A stretch of 64,000 nucleotides of DNA from Centrapalus pauciflorus. Taxonomy: Eukaryota > Streptophyta > Magnoliopsida > Asterales > Asteraceae. Shown here piece by piece: positions 33,466 through 44,177 of this stretch. The notes under the pieces were generated by a model. That model searched no databases and had not been told where the DNA came from. It saw only the letters and a program-made list of their open reading frames with translations. A program made the position numbers and the translations under genes. The stretch covers positions 62,001-126,000 of the forward strand of contig JAANYP010007600.1 of NCBI GenBank assembly GCA_020465985.1, written 5' to 3'. How positions within the stretch are numbered: position 1 is the first letter of the stretch; each line of letters begins with the position of its first letter.

Positions 33466-33539
<74 letters not shown>

Positions 33540-33846
33540 TTGGAATTGAGAGAAGCAAGAACTTATTGGCTGTCTTGTCACCTAATTTCATTCTCTTTTG
33601 AGCTTCAGTCAAGTTGGCATCTGTAATTTCCTCAGTCCTCTCTGGAACTGGACGATTACCATTAGGAACAGCATGAATGGTGACATAGAACCTCATAGGA
33701 CTTTTAGTCAGTGATTTTAACATCTCATCAGTCAGATCGTGAAAACTGATAAATTCAAGAAAGCTCTCCCGCCATTAGACATATTCCCCTCTATACAAAA
33801 TTGGAGGTTTTGTCTCTGACACCATTGCAAGGGCGTCCTTTGACAT
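32279..33846 (-). pseudogene. Copia gag fragment, minus strand (element E)
   Basis: The start MSKDALAMVSETKPPILYRG is at 33846. The UBN2-type gag domain follows (FINFHDLTDEMLKSLTKSPM, LTEAQKRMKLGDKTANKFLL), is interrupted by an AT microsatellite (33469-33533), then continues AKSIWDEVFKLMRGSEKATT and, after a frameshift near 33260-33320, FLNILNPEWDKYTMIIQQTK. The CCHC knuckle is CYNCGKLDHYARECRQP (near 32740). It fades into an acidic tail and joins the A2 LTR at 32278. No pol accompanies it. Confidence 0.85.
33469..33533. repeat. AT dinucleotide microsatellite inside gag coding sequence
   Basis: About 32 AT units without interruption, in the gag reading frame on both sides. In the minus-strand frame it adds a run of alternating Tyr and Ile between LLSIPNDV and SLTNNTTAKSIWDE, where gag proteins of this family have IPNDIYNS-like words. 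Confidence 0.95.
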
Positions 33847-33849
33847 TTT

Positions 33850-34640
33850 GATTTGCTGGTATTGAACTTCTAATATCTTTTATGGAATATTGAGTGATTT
33901 CTGATTCAACTCTAGAGCACTTAATGAAATTCGGTTAATGAATAAACAAACTCAAATGAATGAGAACCAAACTCGATTGATATCTTGTGAAACTCAGTTG
34001 CCACTGATTCAAACTCGGTTGACACTGTTACGAACTCGGTTGACACATTGAGTAAACTCAAATGGAAATTGGTTCACACACTAAGTAGATTTTTAAATCT
34101 CGAATGAAAAACAATGAGTCTCGGATGACTTCTTAACAAACTCGAATGACCTCTGAACAAACTCGGAGAGTGAATTATCAAACTCAAATAACAAGTGTTC
34201 AAACTCGAAGAAACAATTGATCAACTCGGTCAATGCTTGATCAAACTCGGTCAACTCTTTGATCAAACACGGTTTACACTTTAATTAAACTCGGTCAACA
34301 CTTTGATCAAACTCGATCAACTCTTTCTGAAACTCAGTCAACACTAACAACTTAATAATGTCCGAGTTTTAACTGGTTACAATAAAACTAAGTTCAGATT
34401 TGACTATTTGTCAAAAAAAATTCACGAAGTGGACTCAAATGACCAACGTAGGTGCTGTTTTCACACAGAAACACTTTTTGGAAAGCTACTTCGTCTAATT
34501 TCAAATTAAACACCAAAAAATAGACAAAAACAGGAAGAACACACCTTTTCCAAAAAAATCATTAAAATCCAAATAAAATTTTGTGTGATTTGAGACTTAT
34601 CTCAATTGATTCGTCCTTTAAAACTCCACCCTCGATCAGT
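33850..34640 (-). repeat. Leader of element E with AACTCGGTCAACAC motif array
   Basis: Noncoding sequence upstream of E gag. Between about 33930 and 34345 it has about eighteen degenerate copies of AAACTCGGTCAACAC / TGATCAAACTCG words every 20-28 nt. No LTR or primer site is visible at its far end, so E is truncated near 34640. Confidence 0.72.
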
Positions 34641-35930
34641 ATTTCAGATCACTTGATCCACTGAATCAAAAACCCAAGAAGTGGATGACATATCTTCTGG
34701 TGTAGAGCTCAATGAATTCAAACAAACTTTTGCAAAACAGGATCGTACTGAAAAGGTGGGTATGCTGAACAGACTGAAGGTGATAACTTTTTCAACCATC
34801 AAATTTGTTGGTGAAACTTCTGTCCAAAAATTACTCGTGGTCGTCCAAATAAGGGCAAACAAGCTATGTCGCGTCAATTTGACTTGAACGAACCGCCAAG
34901 GCATAGTGAATACGTGTATCGCGTTCCACAACCATAACACGAGCCACCAAGACATAATGAATATGTGTATCACGATCCGCAACCCCAACACGAGCCACAA
35001 AGACATAGTGAAAAAGTGTATCACGATCCACATACAACACATGCATGCCGCTTCTATAGGCCAGTTGCTTTTGACTTGAATGATCGAATACCATCTGCTT
35101 TGGATCACTTACCAGCATACCAAGACTACGTATATCAAGAGTTGTCATCAATGGTGAACGACTTTTTTGGACAATATTCGTTTATGCAAAACTTAATAAA
35201 TTACCAGCCAATACAGGTATTAATTATTTATTTTTATGTTTACTTATGTTTTTATTATCTGTCAGATTCACTTTGTTTTATATGATAAACGTTAGGAAAC
35301 GGCAAGTTCATGACAATATGGATACATTCATCACGATGTTACACAACAAGATGAATATTATTCTCATCCACCCAAAATCCAGGTATAATGTATGATATTG
35401 ATCATTATGTATCCGGTTTATTGGATGATTGATATTAAGAATTTTTATCAATTTTATTTAGGAACCAATACGATACAACCATCAACTCATGAATGAAATC
35501 CATCATTTTTTCAACCATATGTCATCGGCATAGAAGATGTTGAAGTTGATGGAAATTGTGGTTTTCGATCAATAGTTGTTGCTATAGCTCGACATCAAAA
35601 CGATTGACCAACAATTCGCGGTGAATTATTGAAGGAGTTACGTAAAAATAAGAAACATTACAAAACATTCATCGCTTACGAAAGAATGTAAGAATCTTTA
35701 AATTGGAAAGGTTCTGGATTTGCATCAAGTCATCATTGGTTGTTTACGCTTGATTCTGGAATTTTGATCGCTAATAAGTGTGTGTGCATTCTTTATTGTT
35801 TAACAAATGAATACAGCAAGACATATTTTCCTCCTTGGCCAACCCCACGTTCTGAAAATGAGTCCATCACAATCGCACATGTTCATGGAATCATTTTGTA
35901 AAAGTTGATCTGCAGAAAGGTCATTTAATG
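34640..35930 (+). pseudogene. OTU-domain gene fragment (transposon-associated type), degraded
   Basis: Readable pieces: VDDISSGVELNEFKQTFAKQ (34683), TRGRPNKGKQAMSRQFDLNE (34830), tandem units EPPRHSEYVY..PQPQH / EPQRHSEKVYHDPH (34890-35030), then a Tyr/His-rich part to about 35215. After intron-like gaps (35217-35296 and 35383-35460, each with GT and AG ends) comes the OTU domain: VEVDGNCGFRSIVVAIARHQ with the catalytic Cys, ELLKELRKNKKHY, LDSGILIANKCVCILYC and YFPPWPTPRSENESITIAHV. The catalytic His motif (usually NHF) reads GIIL with a stop. OTU domains are cysteine proteases that act on ubiquitin chains; this arrangement resembles OTU proteins linked to MULE/FAR1-type transposases. Broken by several stops. 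Confidence 0.68.
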
Positions 35931-36334
35931 TCGACTGTTTGTGGATATAACTTTCGTTCCATAATAAACAAAAATAAAAGATTGAAATATTTGTATAAAG
36001 CTCAGTTACTTATCTATAAAGAAGCCCATATACTGAATATAATGTGCATGTACTGTTGGAGTGATAATTTATACAAATTTATTTTTATCAAAGGGTATTA
36101 CATAATTAAGAGGCATTATGTAGAAATAATTTTTGAACGATAAAAAGAAAGAAAAAAAATACTTTCTTTTTTAAAAAAAGTCATTAACAATAATTGATTA
36201 ATAATGATTAAATGATTAATGTTTATAAATTAAATAATTATTATATAATGAAATCAATCGATAATCATTTAATAATTATTTAATGATTAATAATCAAATC
36301 AATTAATAATTATTTAATGATAAGAGTAATTAAA
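35931..36334. other. AT-rich stretch without a gene
   Basis: The rest of the OTU region (a VCGYNF word near 35940) fades out. From 36180 there are repeated TTAATAATTATTTAATGATT words. No ORF or element ends seen. Confidence 0.6.
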
Positions 36335-37001
36335 ATGGTAATTAGGGATGAGCACTTGGACCGTTTGGTACGGACCGAAAAAAACCGAAATTAGGGAAAT
36401 AAGAAACCGAAAACCGGCCTGATATTTGTAATACGGGTTTGGTCCGGTCCGGTTTTCGGTCCGATTTTTTGGTTCTTGCACTGGTTGGAAACGGTACACG
36501 TTTTATAGATGTTTTAATGTTTTGTTTATCTTTCTTTCTCAACTATTTCTTTTTATGAAATTATCAAGTTTATCACATTTTCTTTGAATAAAATAAAATA
36601 TCAAACATACATTACTTATATTAAGTTTTTTATATTTAATCTCTATAAAAAAATATTTACATCGTTAAAAAGATTTTTACATGATTATATATTTACGAAA
36701 GAGCTTAATAACTATTACATATATTTTTTATATGATTTAGAAATAATATTTAGAAAAGTTGTTTCTTTATGGACTACAAAAAATAACAATATAACATAAA
36801 CTTTCAAATTGATAACATAAAGTTTAAATTCCGGTTTGGGTTGGGTTAAAAACCGAAAACCGGTGGACCGAACCCGGAAAACCGAAAAACCGAAAATAGT
36901 GATTTCAAAGAAACCGAAACCCGATCAATTTCATTAATAACGCTTTGGTCAGGTCCGATTTTCGGGTTTTTTGGGTCCAAATGCTCATCACTAAAGGTAA
37001 T
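36335..37001. mobile_element. Small hAT-like non-autonomous element with 8-bp duplication
   Basis: Body 36343-36993 (651 bp). The terminal inverted repeats are TAGGGATGAGCACTTGGACC and, at the other end, TAGTGATGAGCATTTGGACC (two mismatches in 20). The flanks atggtaat (36335-36342) and aaggtaat (36994-37001) differ at one of 8 bp; an 8-bp duplication is the hAT signature. Subterminal regions are full of AACCGAAAACCGG words in both orientations. The AT-rich centre encodes nothing recognisable. Confidence 0.72.
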
Positions 37002-38400
37002 TAAGGGGAGTGTGTAATTAGCAGGGGGATGTATGTATAGAATGACCCTAGATTAAATCTTGAATAATTAACACCAAGATCACATGCTTTTCTCTGTAAG
37101 CATATGACGACCACACATTTCATCACATCTTGATGTGTACACACTAAAACATAAACAACCCTATTTATCGAGAAACTAGTAAAACCCTAAGCTTGTGAAC
37201 TCAACTATTAAAGCTTGTACACAAAAAACTTATTAACTATTAAATAGTTACAAATAAACCCGTAGACCTGATTACAATAAATAAAGTCTAACATTTACAC
37301 ATCAATCTTCTTCACGTACATTCTTCACTTTGACGTTTTGTAAATTTGTTCTTCAATCGCTGTAATTTTTTTCTTTTATCGGTGCTTTATGCCTTTATTC
37401 AGTCTAATTCGAGGAATGTTTTCTTTACTCAATTTTTATTAAAGTAAATGTTCTATTAACATTTTTTTCCAGTTTGATTCGATTTTCTACAAATGTTTTT
37501 TCTACAATCGATTTTGATTTCAATGAAAATCCACATTTAAATGAATTTTTTTTAATCGATATCAGTTGTTTTCGTTTTCTACCAAATTCGACCACGACAT
37601 TTCTTGTAGATCGTAGAACATAGCATGCTATGTGTTAATTTAAATTATTTAATGTGCAATAGGTTGAGATCAGTTGATGAAAATTTCTAAAATTTTCATT
37701 TTACTTAAAAAAATTGAAAAAGTGTTTACTTAAAAAAAATTTCATAAATTTTCATTTCACTTTTTAAAACTCTCTCATACTATTCTATTACATACCCTAT
37801 ATAATTCATTAAAATATTCTATTTCTCTCTCTTAGTTCTCTATCATATTTTATTATTTTTCTTATTTTATAATAACTCATATTATTTTTCTTAAAACTAA
37901 AACATTATCATATAAACAAGTTTTCACCTTTTATAGAAACCCTTGTTTTTTTTTCCAGAAAATTATAACTTGAAAACTGAAATTGAAAAATGATTAGTTT
38001 TCGTTAACTGAACGCAACCTTATAGATTGCACCAAAATAGTCAGTGATAAAATGGATGCGTAGGTAACAGGTACTAAGTTAACCATAATTGGATTTTAGG
38101 CTAATGGTTACTTCCAACTTCGAGATACAACACAAATAAACGAAAACCTTCTGAAATGTTTATATATATATGACTTATAAGATGGATGTATAACAAAACA
38201 AATTAAATATGACTCGATCGCTCAATCAAATGTTATTTAATCTAAAAAATATATACGACGAATGAAATAATTAATTGTGAGAGGAAAGACGTGTCCTGTG
38301 CTTTGAATAGTCAGAATAAATGACACCATATCCTTAAACTTTTTCATTTAGCTAGTATTTGATAAAAAAAAAAGTATAAACTTGTTGTTATTTTTTAATT
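37002..38400. other. AT-rich intergenic DNA, possible solo LTR near 37020-37293
   Basis: On the minus strand TGTTAGACTTTATTTATTG starts at 37293 and runs leftward through a promoter-like CGATAAATAGGG, in the style of the Sirevirus-like LTR starts here (TGTTAGAT, TGTTAGCC). No purine tract precedes it and its other end is not defined. The rest (37300-38400) is AT-rich with no ORF or repeat that I can support. Confidence 0.35.
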
Positions 38401-38589
38401 CATTAAGTTGTTGCAGCTAATTCTTTTTGTTGTTTAAAAGTTGTTTATTATTATTTTCGAGCAGTAAGGGATCATTAATTTTGGTTTTTATATTATTTGG
38501 AGTTGGAGTTTTGAAGTTTTGGGTACTGTTCATCGTGCTCAACAACAACAGTTCTACTGCGTTTTCTCTTAGAATTTTGACTAAGTCAA

Positions 38590-38870
38590 ACTCCGTGTCC
38601 ATCCGAAATTCCGACCATCAATCTGAAATCCGGATCGTCATCCAAACTTCGGACTATACTTCGGACCATCCGAAATTCAGATCATACTTCGGACCATCCG
38701 AAATTCGGATCGTCATCTGAAATTCGGACCATACTTCGCATCTTCCGAATTTCGCACCATACAGACCATCCGAATTTCACATCATACATCCGAAATTCGG
38801 ACCATGCGCTCAATCCGAATTTCGCATCATACATCCGAAATTCGGACCATTTTTCGTACCGAACTTCAAT
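38590..38870 (+). repeat. CATCCGAAATTCGGACCAT motif array (element D leader)
   Basis: About fourteen degenerate copies in 280 bp. The core TCCGAAATTCGGA is palindromic and copies often abut head to tail with ATAC or CATC linkers. Confidence 0.85.
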
Positions 38871-38876
38871 CCATCC

Positions 38877-38982
38877 GAACTTGTGACTTCCAGTGCTTCC
38901 AGTGGCCATAACTTTCGACTGGAATATTGTTAGAGGGCCTACCATTCGAACCTGTGACTTTCAGTGCTTCCAGTGGTCATAA
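38877..38982 (+). repeat. Short direct repeat in element D leader
   Basis: The word GAACYTGTGACTTYCAGTGC and its following GTGG.CATAACTT occur at 38877-38911 and again at 38948-38982, 71 bp apart. The F leader has a related GGCCATAACTTTAGACTGG on the minus strand near 48870-48890. Confidence 0.75.
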
Positions 38983-38984
38983 CT

Positions 38985-39812
38985 TGAGGTTGAACGAAGT
39001 CTCTTTGCACTCAAAGAAAAGGATTTCCAACTGAACTCCAACTGTTTTGATGATGAGAAAAAGTTGTTCTTAATCAAAGAACAAAGTTTTAAAACCGACT
39101 CTAAATCTTTTGATGATAACAGAGCTTCTTACTCAATCATTATAGAGGGTTTAGAAGATCAAATTTCTTGGTTTTCTAAATCTTCTAAGACTTGTTCACC
39201 TTGAAGTGACTCCGTAGTCAACACGACTCAAAGGGTGCTAAAGGCAGTAACCTAAAGAAAGTCCAGTCTCACGATTCCTTCTTTTTATCTTCTGATAATG
39301 AATTTGAGCCGAAATCTTCAAAACCCAAGGTTAATTAGGACCTTGAGGAAGAAATTGAACTTGATATTGACAATGGCTCATTCCTCATTAGAAGGGCTGA
39401 GGCGAATAAAACCAGTGATTATGTTGATAACTATATGCACTTAAAGTTTCAGTATCTTCATAATATCAACAAAGGAAAAGAGAAAATCATTTCTGAACTT
39501 CCGGTTAAGATTCACACCGGTGATTCTTCAAATTTTGTTTTTCAAAAAGTTTCTTGTAACACACCTCATCATTCTAAGAAGAAATCTTCTAAGAAATCGA
39601 TGACGTTTTACCAAAAACAGGCCAATACCGGACAGTTCTTTCAAAGGAAATATTTCACTGTCAAATCAAACTTTTCTGAAACAACAGAAGTTTTGCGTTC
39701 TGAGTTTACTAACAAGAAAAGATTTGTTTGGAAATCGGTACCAAAACTCGTGTTATCCAAATCACCTAACCCGCCTGGATCCATAAGGCAATGGATACCA
39801 AAGGGCACTTGA
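38985..39812 (+). pseudogene. Gag-like coiled-coil protein of element D, broken
   Basis: Heptad-rich readable parts: FALKEKDFQLNSNCFDDEKK, LIKEQSFKTDSKSFDDNRAS and IIIEGLEDQISWFSKSSKT. After stops the frame is open from 39435 (HLKFQYLHNINKGKEKIISE, LPVKIHTGDSSNF, a Ser/Lys-rich run, KRFVWKSVPKLVL) and ends SIRQWIPKGT at 39812. The W-x-P-K ending matches the gag tail of Sirevirus-like elements (compare MAWVPRDN in B). The paralogous protein in F has the same order. The role would be particle assembly; no nucleic-acid knuckle is visible. Confidence 0.65.
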
Positions 39813-41657
39813 ATTATTTTGCAGGTGAAATGGTTTTCAAATCACTTCAGACTGGAACCCGGACTTCAATGATATGGATTTTGATTACTTTATATCAAAA
39901 CCAGGAATTCAGTGTAATGGATTCAACTTACTTCCGAGTAGAACCCGTGCTTCAAAGCAATGGCTTCTGATTGAGATAGATCAGAACCCGTTTTTTTTTC
40001 ATGTTTAGATGGTTTCTAAACACCCAGTTTGGAACCCGTGTTTCCGTGACTTCTATGAATTTCCCTAATGTTAATGCTTATTTGTTTGAGTTTGAGTTTC
40101 ATTCTTGAAATTCACTAATAACATTTTATGTTTCACTGATACTGTTCTTATTCGCAAGGGGAGTTTCAGATGCGCTCTGAAGATGACATCTTAACAAAAA
40201 GTGTGTAAGCATTTGGAATACCTCATGCTCTTAAACTGTTGAGCTTAACTGTTATTTCTTTCAAGATATCATGTTGATTCCGATGATACCCAATATGTGT
40301 GATTAGGCTTATATACTATTCGTATGGTCGAAACCAGAGCCGGCAGACCTACCCAAGGAGCAAACCACTTTAGTTTGTGTAAGGGTTCTTAGGTCAATTA
40401 GTTGAGGAGTGTTAGTTACCACGGGGTGCTAACAGGGTCGAGCAGAGAAAAAATGTAACTGAGAGGGGTTATCGAATGGAGATGGCGGTGCATCATGAGC
40501 TAAAAGTGAGCCAGAGGGAGTACAATTGAAAAATGACGAGAGCTGAGGGGTGAGAAAGGATTAAAAGAAAAGATAAATCCTACCAACACCGTGTCAGTCT
40601 GCTGGGTTTCCTACATCTGCTACCAAATTCCATGATTTGGATTAGGTATTGAACAAGACGTCATGGACCCAGTGACGCATGCACCTAAGCCCCCCTAGCT
40701 ACTCTGTTGTATCTTAAAAGACTTCTGTTTCAATTCAAACGGAGTTATATCATATACTCTATCGACATATCATTTGTATATTGTTGATATTGAAACAAGG
40801 AAGACATCATCTCCGGTCTCCCGACTTTAGTTGACACACTCTAAGTCTAGAGCTTAATTTTATACACTTCTAGGACACATAGAGTCTACATTCTGCATGA
40901 CTATAAACATCTTGTCTACCGAGACAAAGCCGAAACAAATATGAGTGATTCTTTCATGATAAAGGATTTCACGATGATTATTTGGAAATCCTACGAGTGT
41001 AAATTTCACGCCAGCGCTGAACGTAGGTCACATCGACTTACTCTATTGTGCAAACAGAACTCCTTTGTGGATCTGGATTGTTACTTACAAATGAATTTGT
41101 TTCATTTTCTTATATTCAGGTTGCAAAGCCATGAACTTCACTGTAATATTCTTTTGGTACTGAATATCTTGTAATGAGGGAGAGTTTATTGTTTTAAAGG
41201 GGAGAAATTTTATGATGTAAATGTTTATTTTCTGTTATTGAGGGGGAGAGTTAATGATTGAGTTTGTAACATGAGAGAGATAAGTACTTCTGTGTCTGTT
41301 AATGTTCCTAAATGTAATATTCTGTTTCAACGAAAAAAAGAAGATTTAAAAACACATTTAGGTTGTTCATTTGAAGCGGAGAGCTGAAGAGATTACATGA
41401 TGATCATAATTCTCAGATCATCATGAGGGGGAGAATGTTTTGAAAAGAGTTCCAAAGTATGCTGATGTTCTTAACGGGGGAAAGACCTACTAAATGCAAG
41501 GGGATAGTCACTAATCTAAAAGATTTAAGGGGAGAGTCATCTAAAGAAGATCAATGAGATACATCAAAGTTAAGAGATCACTTCAAAGTTCAGAGATCAG
41601 AGTTTAGAGCCAAAGACTTCAGAAGGATACAAGCCTTGATTACAAGAAGGGGGAGAT
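39813..41657 (+). other. Long noncoding tail of element D with repeated purine tracts
   Basis: No sizable ORF. A block at about 40341-40700 is conserved with F (about 45815-46215, reverse orientation), including CCTACCCAAGGAGCA and a CATGGACCCAGTGACGCATG-like word. Purine tracts of the polypurine type occur near 40156, 41196, 41240, 41425, 41474, 41526 and 41648. The last directly precedes the LTR. Repeated purine tracts are known from Sireviruses. Confidence 0.65.
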
Positions 41658-41994
41658 TGTTAGCCCTAAAATAGTGTTTAATTAAATACAGTAAAAGTCT
41701 AGGTTCAATTTATAAATAGGAATAGTTTACTTTCTGAGGAATCTTAATTTCCTAGACTTTGAGGGGAGTGTTTGGACAAACTCCCAAAGTAAGGTTAGGT
41801 ATATATAGTATTGTTCTCCTAGAGTTTTGGAGAAGTCTCAGAGAAGCCTCAAAGTAGCCTCCACCTAAGTGTGTGTTTTTGAGAGTGTGAAAGTTCATAG
41901 AAATTGGGTGTCTAAATTTCTCTCTTTGTAATCTTCATATTCTTAGTACAAATCGTTCGATAGTGTTTGAGTGCAAAATATACTGAGAATCAAC
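41658..41994 (+). repeat. LTR of element D
   Basis: Begins TGTTAGCCCTAAAATAG after AGAAGGGGGAGAT. A TATA-like TATATATAG lies near 41803. It ends at about 41994 (ATCAAC; the expected final CA is not perfect), where the next ORF3 fragment starts. About 337 bp. Confidence 0.7.
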
Positions 41995-44171
41995 GTTGTC
42001 AGGGAACCTCTTTCATTCCACATGGATCAATCTCACATGCCACCACCCCCTCGCTTGGAAGGGGGAGATGTTGAAAGAGGTCACCTGCTGCCCCCCGGTG
42101 ACCACCGTTCAATCGACCACAAAAAATCCCCCACCCCATATCACATCTTCAAACAAAAAATCGATGACGTCTTCTCCAACATCCCGATCTGCATTACTGA
42201 TGAAGGATGGAAGTCCTGTAGCGGCCACCTCAATCTCGTCTGCATCAGGCCATCACGGGGTTACTCCCGAGATGTTAACAGAAATTCCACGTCAAGTCGG
42301 TGTATTCACACGGGCTGATCAGACAGCCCTTACGGAAGCATCAGAGGAACAACATTTCACCCTCCCTTCTTTCTGTCTTCAAGGAAAAGGGTGCTGCAAC
42401 TCAGGAGTTGCCACCAGGAACCCTATCAGTCCATTCTACCGCCGCCATCCACGCCCTTCAGGATCAGATGGCCACCACAATTGCTCTGTTTACAGAGTCT
42501 ATCGACAATCTGCAACGACTCATTCTCCGAGTGGGGGCAGATACGAATAAGGGGATGGATCTCTAGGAATCTCCAGTCATAGATCCGCAGCAGCTATGTC
42601 GCCCTCATGCCAGTGCTTCAAAATGAAAACATGATGATCAGGACGACCTTGATCATCCTGAGGGGGAGAAACCCCCCTCCCCCCCCCCCCCCCCCCCCCG
42701 AATAGAGCCTTAGGGTACGACTGAAGGGTTTCTGGGGTTGGGTACAGAACAAGAAGGTGCAGAACCTACAGCCGAAGAGCCAAAGGGGTTAGAAAGACAA
42801 GGGGTTGATGATTCTTTGGCATTGGTACGTTATGATGGCCGTTCGGCAGAACCTGAACCTGAACCTAAGTTAATCATACTTAACTCTAACGACACCTCCT
42901 CATCCTTTGACTTTTTTAACGACCCATCCAAGCCAAAACAAGGAACACAACCTGAAACAACCTAAACCCCCACAACATCTGCTCCGACCACTTCCCAACC
43001 AACCCCTAACCCCACATCTCTAAAGATTTAATTACCAATCTGTCCTATCTCTCAAGTCCAAGAAACCACTCCCCCACCAGTTCAAACCATAACAGTTGTA
43101 GATTGCTGTCAGAGCAGTGCACTCGAGCCCGAAGCCACATTTCTTGTATCAAAAGAAAGCTAGGTGTACAGATTTTCTAGAGGACACGATCCTGAATTTC
43201 CCCCTCAAGAGAAACGACAACTGCTTGACACTCATTCGGAACAAGTCTATCATCTTTTACACATCAACAAGGCTGAAGTAGATCGTTGCCAAACCAGGGG
43301 TTTAAAAGCTCATCTCTCAAAAATGAAATTTGATGACCTTTGCAAACCATTCCTTGAAAACTGATTCAGAGTAGTCTTCATGAAGAACCCAGGCAACTAC
43401 AGCCGAAGGCTCCTCATGGAACTTCATGATCGTTCCAAAGGGGAGCAAGTAGAGTACAATAAGATGATGTTAAGAGAGCACAGAAAGAAAGATTTGGTGT
43501 GGTCTAAGTCTAAATTCAAAAAGGTTAAAAGAATAACGTCATACAAAAGAGCTCGAGGTTTCACGCCGTCCCTCGCTTTCATCAGAGAAGACAAAACTCA
43601 TCACGAAGTCAACGAGTCGGACCTAGACTTTATGACCTTCGATGATATAGAGTTCATGCACGACAAGCTGGCCAGAATAATAAAAGTGTCAAAGCCAATT
43701 AAAAATGCACTGTGCGCACTTGTTAGGTGCGTGAACTGATAATCGATAGTGATGTGCATCAAGGATTTTCAGATAGCCATCAAGAAGAATTTTGTAAGAG
43801 TTGGATTGACTCCACCAGACCAAAGCTTCCCAATAATCGATCATCATCCTATCTACAAAGTCCTATTAAAACCTGAGCATGGTGTAGTGTATCCGAATGC
43901 AAAAAATGAAAAGAGATTCATGACGTTCGAAGAGATTGCACACTATTCTGATGGTACACTGCGCTTAATCAGAGAAAAGCTGAATGAATGCCTCGCAGAG
44001 GATGAAAAGAAAGAACAAAGCGAACTACGTATGCATCCAGAGGATGGGTTAATCATCAGAGAAGCAATTAAACGCATCAATGACAGATTGCACATGCGTC
44101 AAGTGGTTAGAAGGTTTGATGTGAGACTTGGTATTAGATCTTCAATTGATTCAGTCCCCAACTTCCCATAG
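41995..44171 (+). pseudogene. ORF3 fragment, third copy (A3)
   Basis: It reads, with frame changes, MPPPPRLEGGDVE, TEIPRQVGVFTRADQTALTE (compare AAGVVTRADLEAQKEAAEER in element A), LFTESIDNLQRLILRVGAD, a poly-C tract (42679-42709), an acidic region, FDFFNDPSKPK, then KPFLENXFRVVFMKNPGNYS-like, SRRLLMELHDRSKGEQVEYN, MMCIKDFQIAIKKNFVRVGL, PIIDHHPIYKVLLKPEHGVV, KRFMTFEEIAHYSDGTLRLI and LHMRQVVRRFDVRLGIRS, stopping just before the purine tract. It is the best preserved C-terminal module of this ORF3 type. Confidence 0.78.
42679..42709 (+). repeat. C(31) homopolymer
   Basis: Thirty-one consecutive C, preceded by C6 and one T. It lies after GAGGGGGAGAAA, so purine-rich and C-rich strands face each other. 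It may be real or an assembly artefact. Confidence 0.9.
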
Positions 44172-44177
44172 TGATTG

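Larger units (their letters stand above)
38590..41994 (+). mobile_element. Truncated gag-only Sirevirus-like element D
   Basis: Order: motif-array leader, a coiled-coil gag-like ORF without the UBN2 domain (38985-39812), about 1.8 kb of noncoding DNA rich in purine tracts, polypurine tract (41648-41657) and LTR (41658-41994). No protease, integrase or RT is found. F (44549-49137, minus) has the same organisation, which suggests a family of gag-only non-autonomous elements rather than one accidental deletion. The 5' LTR was not found. Confidence 0.65.

Noticed and set aside
36584..36799. A 71-codon frame inside the hAT-like element
   Set aside because: Pure AT-rich composition (Phe, Tyr, Lys, Ile); no transposase motif.
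37300..37600. ATCGATTTTGATT words shared between 37490-37560 and 44800-44870 as evidence for one LTR family
   Set aside because: Words are short and AT-rich and lie at different positions relative to the LTR starts; not enough to support homology.
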